NCBI GenBank assembly: GCA_963733905.1
Contig: CAVTEU010000003.1
Span: forward strand, 62,001 to 126,000
Source of the DNA: DATADW01 sp963733905
GTDB taxonomy: Bacteria; Actinomycetota; Acidimicrobiia; Spongiisociales; DATADW01
Length of the DNA: 64,000 bases
Direction: 5' to 3'
Positions 58,952-64,000 of this stretch are shown here, piece by piece. Under the pieces are notes generated by a model that searched no databases, had not been told where the DNA came from, and saw nothing but the letters and a program-made list of their open reading frames with translations. Positions within the stretch are counted from its first letter, which is position 1. Every line of letters starts with the position of its first letter. Both the position numbers and the translations under genes were made by a program.

Positions 58952-60175
58952 TCAGTGGGGTCGCTGCACCGGTATGACATCGGCCTTGTTGAAACCGCCC
59001 GAGATGCGGTAGACGGCGTGCTCGACCAATCGACGCCGTGGGACCCGCCAGCATCGGAGCGAGTGGTGGCCCTCGTGCATGAGACACAGGTTGCAGGAGG
59101 TGCAGGCCACCAGTCCTTCCCGCCCCGATTCGATCTGGCGCACGATGTCCGGTTCCCGGATCAGAGGTCGGGCCATCGCCACGAAGTCGGCGTCACCCGA
59201 GGTCAGGACATCACGCATCGTCGCCGTGGTGCGCAGGCCACCGACCAGGATCACCGTCGTCTCTACCTCCGCCCGAAGCGCCCGTGCCCAATCGCGGAAA
59301 TAGGCCTCGGGGGTCGGCTTGGCCATGATCCGGTGGAACAGGAGATCTCCGAGGGCCCGTCGCCGATTGACGGCGACATATGTCTTGGCCGAGTCCGTCG
59401 GGGCTTGCATGAGACCCGAGGACACTTCGATCCCGTCGATGCCGGCGGCAACCAGCAACCGCGCCCGGCGGACCGACTCGGTGAGGACGACACCCCCGGG
59501 GACCGCGTCGACCATTCCGACCTTGATGGTTACCGGAAAACCCGGTGGTACAGCCGACCGCACCGCCTCGACAACGACGAGTGGGAGTCGATCTCGCCGC
59601 TCCGGTGAGCCACCCCAACCGTCCTTTCTGCGGTTGGTCACCGGGGAGGCAAATTCGCTGATCAGATAGCCGTTGGCGCCATGGATGTGTATCCCGTCGA
59701 AGCCTGCTCGGACGGCGCGGCGGGCCGCCGAGGCAAATGCGTCAACCGCCTCGGCGATATCACTCTCCCCGGCTTCCTCGACCTCCGCGCCTGTCAGTGG
59801 GTTGGGCACCGGCGATGGGGCCAGTGTGCTGTTTCCGGGTACTCGGGACTGGCTTCCGGCATGGGCGAGCTGCGCCAGAATCGGGGCGCCCTCGGCATGC
59901 ACGGCTTCGGTCAGCCGACGCAGCCCTCCGACCTGTTCGTCCCGGTGGATTCCGGTCTGTCCCCGGGCGTACCTGCCACGAGGATGGGTGAACATGTGAC
60001 CGGTGACGATGGCGCCAACGGAGTTCGCCGCCAGCCGCCGATAGAGCTCGATGAGCCCGTCGGTCACCTCTCCTTCATCCACCGTCGCCATCGACTCGGA
60101 CGTGCCGGCCCTGAGAATGCGGTTTCTCACCTTCAGTGAGCCAATCGTCCCGGGCTGGAAGAGAACGTCAGTCAT
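58952..60175 (-). CDS. Old-yellow-enzyme family NADH:flavin oxidoreductase
   Basis: An intact 407-residue FMN enzyme. The barrel shows VRNRILRAGTSESM, LAQLAHAGSQSRVPGN, IHIHGANGYLISEFASPVTN and RRKDGWGGSPERRDRLPLVV, then VILVGGLRTTATM and ADFVAMARPLIREPDIVRQI. A Cys cluster CTSCNLC...RC (C-x2-C-x2-C-x10-C) near the C-terminus resembles the Fe-S site of 2,4-dienoyl-CoA reductase-type members, but spacing is shorter and there is no C-terminal pyridine-nucleotide domain. Its first bases overlap the 3' end of the molybdenum subunit gene by 8, so it belongs to that operon. It may pass electrons or reduce a product of the hydroxylase. Confidence 0.9.
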   Translation of the reverse strand: MTDVLFQPGTIGSLKVRNRILRAGTSESMATVDEGEVTDGLIELYRRLAANSVGAIVTGHMFTHPRGRYARGQTGIHRDEQVGGLRRLTEAVHAEGAPILAQLAHAGSQSRVPGNSTLAPSPVPNPLTGAEVEEAGESDIAEAVDAFASAARRAVRAGFDGIHIHGANGYLISEFASPVTNRRKDGWGGSPERRDRLPLVVVEAVRSAVPPGFPVTIKVGMVDAVPGGVVLTESVRRARLLVAAGIDGIEVSSGLMQAPTDSAKTYVAVNRRRALGDLLFHRIMAKPTPEAYFRDWARALRAEVETTVILVGGLRTTATMRDVLTSGDADFVAMARPLIREPDIVRQIESGREGLVACTSCNLCLMHEGHHSLRCWRVPRRRLVEHAVYRISGGFNKADVIPVQRPH

Positions 60176-62464
60176 CGATTTCGGCTAGAGCCGACCACAT
60201 CGCCTCCGGTGTGACAGGGAGCCGGGTGACGGTGCCGGGGCGGCCGAGAGCATCGTCGACCGCGGCAGCGACGGCGGCGCCTGCGGCGGTGATGCCCCCT
60301 TCGCCGGCGCCCTTCACTCCAAGGGGGTTCAGCGGGCTTGGAGCCTCCTCGAGGATGACGGTCTCCACCGCCGGCATCTCTGCAACGGTGGGCAGCAGAT
60401 AGTCGAGAAAGCTCGTGGCGAGCGGTTGGCCGTGCTCGTCATATCTGAACTCCTCGAGGATCGCCCCTCCGACGCCTTGAGCCACACCGCCCACCAACTG
60501 GCCCTCGACAAGGGTGGGGTTCACTGCCCTCCCCAGGTCGTACACGACGACGAATCTCTCAACAGACAACTTGCCGGTCGCCGGATCGATCACGACGAGG
60601 GCGACATGCGCTCCGTACGGGTATGTCATGTGGTCGCTGGCGAACCACTCCGTTGCCGATAGGCCCGGTCGCTTGCCCATGGGTACCGAGAACTTCGCCG
60701 AAGCACGTTTGGCCAGCTCCCCGATTCCGAGTCGAGGACCGCCCGGCGAGCCGCGAACCGAAACGACTCCGGATTCGATGACGATGTCCTCGGGTGCTGC
60801 CTCCAACACCTCGGCCGCCATCTCCGCCGCTTGGCGTCGGACGGCCCCTGCGGCCAGGTGGGTCGCTGATCCGGTCATCACGGTGGCCCGGCTGGCAAAG
60901 GCGCCCATGCCATCTTCGATCCGGTCGGTTTGGCCATGGACGACGGTCACCGCTTCGACATCGACTCCCAGCTCTTCGGCACAAACCTGGGCGACAACCG
61001 TCTCGACACCCTGCCCCATCGAGGCGGCACCCGTCACCACCTCGACGGACCCGGTCTCGTCAACCGCCACCCTGACACCGTCGAACGGCCCGAGCCCGCT
61101 CTTCTCGACGAACACCGCCAGCCCGCATCCCGCCATCTCCCCGAGGCCCCGCCGCCTGGCTCGACGTCGCTGGCCAGATCGGCCAACGCTTCGACGGCGC
61201 GTTCCAACATCGCCGGGTAGTCCCCCGAGTCATAGACCACCTCGGTCCCCAGCGCGAGCACCCCGCGTGTGAAGGGCATGGATTCGTGTGTGATCAGGTT
61301 GCGCCGTCGCACCTCGATCGGGTCGAGTTCGAGCCGATGGGCGATCGCGTCGATCAGGCGTTCTCTGGCGAAGCTCCCCTCGTACCTTCCCGGCCCCCGA
61401 TAGGTCCCCGCCGGTGTCTTGTTGGTGACGACGATGTGACCCGTTGACCTGATATGCAGGCACCCGGTACGGCCCGGGGAGCATGGCGGCAGTCAGATCG
61501 GCGACGGTGGCGGCGTGGGTACGCACGTAGGCACCTTGGTCCTGCCAGAACTCATCATCGATCGCCAGGATCTCGCCGGCCTGAGTCTGACCGCGGCCCG
61601 CAGCCGGTGCAGCTGGTCTCGAGAGTGATTGGCGGCGACGAGGTGCTCACGGCGATCCTCGATCCACCTGACGGCCCTCTCCAGCCGCAGCGCGGCGAGG
61701 GACACGAGGACATCCTCCGGGTAGAGCTCGCCCCGAACACCGAATCCCCCACCGACGTGACCCTCGTGCAGATGCACCTTCGAGGACGGGAGCCCGAGCA
61801 TCGACGCGATGGCGTCCCGGTTGTAGTGGGGGATCTTGGCGGCGCCGAGGACATGGAGCACCCCTGTGGCGCCGTCGTGCCAAGCAACTGCCCCACGGGT
61901 CTCCAGCGGAACTCCGGTGTGCCGCCCGACCTGCACCTCGAGATCCACAACGACGTCGGCCGCGGCGAAGGCCGCATCCAGATCGCCGTACTCCTTGCTG
62001 AATGGTGGCTGCTGGGATGGGGAGGTCGGGGGGAAAGACCGCTGGCAACGTCGGGTCGAGGGCGGCCGGCAAGTCCTCGAGATCGATCCACACCAGATCG
62101 GCGGCGTCCTCAGCCAGGTAAGGATCCGTGGCCACGACGACCGCCACCGGCTCGCCCACATAGCGCACGAACCCGCTTGCGAGCATCGGTTGCCGGTAGG
62201 GGGCGAGCTCGGGCAGCGATACCTGGCGGTACTCGATGGGCGGGACCCCGAGCACATCGTCGGCGTCCCATACCGCCAGGACGCCCTCTGCTTGCCGCGC
62301 CTCGGTCATATCCATCGCCAGGATGCGTCGCGCAGGCAACGGGCGATCTCACGACCCTCATGTGGACCATCCCCGGCAAGACGATGTCGGCTGCGAATCG
62401 ACCACGGCCGGTGAGCAACGGTGGGTCCTCGATGCCGTCTGACCGACCGGCCGATCTTGCTCAC
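60168..62464 (-). CDS. Molybdopterin-binding large subunit of a xanthine-dehydrogenase-family hydroxylase (several frameshifts)
   Basis: Read in series from the GTG at 62462-62464: LLTGRGRFAADIVLPGM, AEGVLAVWDADDVLGVPP, HVLGAAKIPHYNRDAIASML, HEGHVGGGFGVRGELYPEDV (Mo-cofactor loop), RWIEDRREHL, then TPAGTYRGPGRYEGSFAR, TVVHGQTDRIEDGMGAFASR, and the catalytic-Glu motif NPLGVKGAGEGGITAAGAA. The active-site loop is TYRGPGR, not AYRCSFR, so this is not form I CO dehydrogenase. About 764 residues. Frame changes lie near 62430, 62330, 62010, 61625, 61475 and 61140. GTGA overlap with the 2Fe-2S subunit gene. The substrate is unknown. Confidence 0.85.
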
Positions 62465-62955
62465 GGGCCGGCCGGCGAACGCATGGCTTCCTGAGCAGCC
62501 CGCACCGAAGTCAGGATGTTCTGATACCCGGTGCAGCGGCACAGGTTGGAGGACATCACCTCGCTCAACCCGACTTCGTCGATCTCGGGATCGTCCTCGA
62601 GCACTGCGACCGCCAACATGAGGAACCCAGGCGTGCAGAAACCGCACTGGAGGCCGTGGTGGTCCCAGAATGCCTGCTGCAGGGGATGGAGGTTCTGCCC
62701 ATCCGCCAATCCCTCCACGGTCCGGATCTCGTTGTCCCCGCACTGCACCGCAAACAACAGACATGAGCGAACCGGTTCGCCGTCGACCAGGACGGTGCAT
62801 GCCCCGCAGACCCCGTGCTCGCAGCCGAGGTGGGTGCCCGTCAGACCGCAGTCTTCGCGGATGGCGTCGGCAAGGGTCTTGCGCGGCTCAACCTCGACCT
62901 CGTAGGTGACCCCATTGACCTTGAGGTTCACTGCTGTCAGCTGGTCACGGACCAA
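62461..62955 (-). CDS. [2Fe-2S] small subunit of the molybdenum hydroxylase
   Basis: An intact 164-residue protein with the two Fe-S clusters of the family. The plant-ferredoxin-type site is CEHGVCGACTVLVDG with the fourth Cys in RSCLLFAVQC. The C-terminal helical-domain site is GLQCGFCTPGFLM and SNLCRCTGYQNIL. It relays electrons from the Mo site to FAD. The order on this strand is FAD subunit, Fe-S subunit, Mo subunit, the usual coxM-coxS-coxL arrangement. It lies 15 bases after the FAD subunit gene. Confidence 0.93.
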   Translation of the reverse strand: MVRDQLTAVNLKVNGVTYEVEVEPRKTLADAIREDCGLTGTHLGCEHGVCGACTVLVDGEPVRSCLLFAVQCGDNEIRTVEGLADGQNLHPLQQAFWDHHGLQCGFCTPGFLMLAVAVLEDDPEIDEVGLSEVMSSNLCRCTGYQNILTSVRAAQEAMRSPAGP

Positions 62956-62970
62956 CGAAGCTCCCCTCGG

Positions 62971-63825
62971 TCAAGCCGCTGCCTGGCGCAGTGCGCGCAC
63001 CAGCAACACACTCACCAAACTGCGCCGGTACTCGGCGCCGGCGTGAATGTCCTCGAGGGGCCGGACCGAAGAGGCTGCGATCTCGGCGGCTCGTTCGAAC
63101 ACGGCTCTTGAGGCGTCTCGCCGATCAGAGCGGCCTCTGCCTCGGGGAGGCGCAGCGGACGATCGGCCGCCCCTCCGACGCCGAGTCGGGCACCGGTGAT
63201 ATGGCCGTCGACGATGCGAAGCACCGCCATCGCCATCACCAGTGCGAAGTCCCCAGCCCGCCGGCTGAGCTCTTCGAACCCAACCCCTCGTCGTCGGCGA
63301 GGAGAGGGAGGCGCACCTCGACGAGCAAGTTCGTCGGGCCGCAGGGCGGTGGTGAAAACCGTGTCGAAGAACCCGTCGGCGGGAATGACCCGCTCGCCGC
63401 GCGTCGAGCGCGCCACGATCTCGGCCATCGAGGACGAGGGCAGCAAGGCACCACTCGGCGGCGGGGTCGGCGTGAGCCAGGCTCCCGCAGAAAGTGCCTC
63501 TGGTCCGGATAGGGAGGTGCCCAACGTGGCGCGCGACCCTCGGGGTAGGCTCCCCGAGCGGACCGGGCGCCACCGGTCGCTCGAAGCGGCGGTGCCGGGC
63601 GAGTGCACCGATGCGGAGCACCGAGCCCTCGACCTCGATCTAGATCGAGTTCGTCAAGCCGATTGATGTCGACGAGCGCTTCGGGGCGCGCCAAACGGAA
63701 GTTCATCGCCGGCACCAGGCTCTGACCCGCCGGCCAGGACCTTTGCCCCCGGTACTCTCGGCGAGGATCGTCAACGCTTCGTCGGTCGAGGTGGGCGCCC
63801 AGTACTCGAACCGCGCTGGCTTCAT
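62971..63825 (-). CDS. FAD-binding medium subunit of the molybdenum hydroxylase (several frameshifts)
   Basis: From the ATG at 63823-63825: PARFEYWAPTSTDEALTILA, then (shifted near 63745) LAGGQSLVPAMNFRLARPEA, the FAD-binding loop AGGQSL of the family, VDINRLDELDL, VLRIGALARHRRFER, RTRGTFCGSLAHADPAAEWC (family T-x-G-G/C-N/S-x-A-HADPA), and the C-terminal EDIHAGAEYRRSLVSVLLVR. Shifts lie near 63745, 63640 and several more between 63430 and 63115. In most members the loop reads TIGGNLAHADPA; here GTFCGSLAHADPA. About 284 residues. Confidence 0.85.
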
Positions 63826-63883
63826 CGACGCGAGTGTGCCATCGACATCGAGTGCGGGTCAATCGTCATCAGCAGCGGTTCAA

Positions 63884-64000
63884 TCACTCGGCCCGGTCGA
63901 GGTTGACCCAGAGCGCCCGTGGCCAATTCGTTTCCCAGGGTTCGATATCCGGTGGGGCGAGCCCGAGTTGTATGACACCAGATCTCCCGGCCGAAGTTGA
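63884..64000 (-). CDS. Possible C-terminal end of an upstream gene, cut by window edge
   Basis: A minus-strand frame open from the window edge to the TGA at 63884-63886 ends LAPPDIEPWETNWPRALWVN and then LDRAE. Composition looks coding and the orientation matches the hydroxylase operon (58-base gap). Only 38 codons are visible, so no function can be given. Confidence 0.3.
   Translation of the reverse strand, partial: STSAGRSGVIQLGLAPPDIEPWETNWPRALWVNLDRAE

Noticed and set aside
60168..63825. Aerobic CO dehydrogenase (coxMSL)
   Set aside because: Subunit order fits, but the active-site loop is TYRGPGR rather than AYRCSFR, so form I CO dehydrogenase is not supported.

Overview
The window is GC-rich and densely coded. 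It most likely comes from an uncultured actinomycetote, probably of the Acidimicrobiia. The main pointers are the block metalloprotease (DUF2342)-tilS-hpt-ftsH-folE, a SigR/RsrA-type sigma/anti-sigma pair, an ECF42-type sigma factor with a DGPF/YCII partner, and secreted proteins ending in divergent SLH-like repeats of the form GIT-x-GC...FCP...VTRAQMASFL. The taxonomic call is inference. About half of the genes carry one or more single-base frameshifts that leave an otherwise well-conserved protein. The pattern fits residual indels in a single-molecule or poorly polished assembly rather than real gene decay, so I give whole-gene spans and say where the frame changes.

Layout. (1) 1-7283, minus strand: housekeeping block folE, ftsH, hpt, tilS, DUF2342 metalloprotease, a small membrane protein, anti-sigma and sigma factor, and a PqqD-like protein. 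(2) 7736-17645: first surface-polysaccharide locus, with a sugar transferase, an SLH-anchored beta-helix protein, a Wzz/CpsD fusion, an O-antigen-ligase-like protein, a GT4 and a flippase. (3) 17701-19986: ECF42 sigma factor, DGPF protein and a GNAT acetyltransferase. (4) 20027-30844, minus strand: second polysaccharide operon, with GT4, AlgD-type dehydrogenase, an unrecognised Cys-rich duplicated protein, heparinase II/III-like lyase, bi-domain oxidoreductase, AsnB and GT2. The gene set suggests a uronate-containing, perhaps amidated, polymer. (5) 30973-37722: tRNA-Thr(CGU), a beta-propeller protein with SLH-like repeats, an FAD monooxygenase, a secreted hypothetical protein and an FAD oxidoreductase with an SLH-like tail.

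(6) 37778-54291: catabolic island. It holds an acyl-CoA dehydrogenase, two cupins, an M24/adenine-deaminase chimera, a zinc alcohol dehydrogenase, a GntR regulator, two paralogous amidohydrolases, a ribose-type ABC importer (ATPase, two permeases, lipoprotein binding protein), an alpha/beta hydrolase, a 3-hydroxyisobutyrate-dehydrogenase-like enzyme, a DMT exporter and an orphan TRAP-type binding protein. Promoters here share a CTATAG/TGCA motif that may be the GntR operator or may only be the -10 element. The substrate is unknown; amidohydrolases plus an adenine-deaminase fragment hint at an N-heterocycle or nucleoside-like compound. (7) 54419-58662: GH130 phosphorylase and GT4 pair, then a Ser/Thr protein kinase. 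(8) 58761-63825: a small basic protein, an old-yellow-enzyme-type reductase and a three-subunit molybdenum hydroxylase whose active-site motif (TYRGPGR) argues against true CO dehydrogenase.

No CRISPR array, insertion sequence, integrase or phage module was seen.
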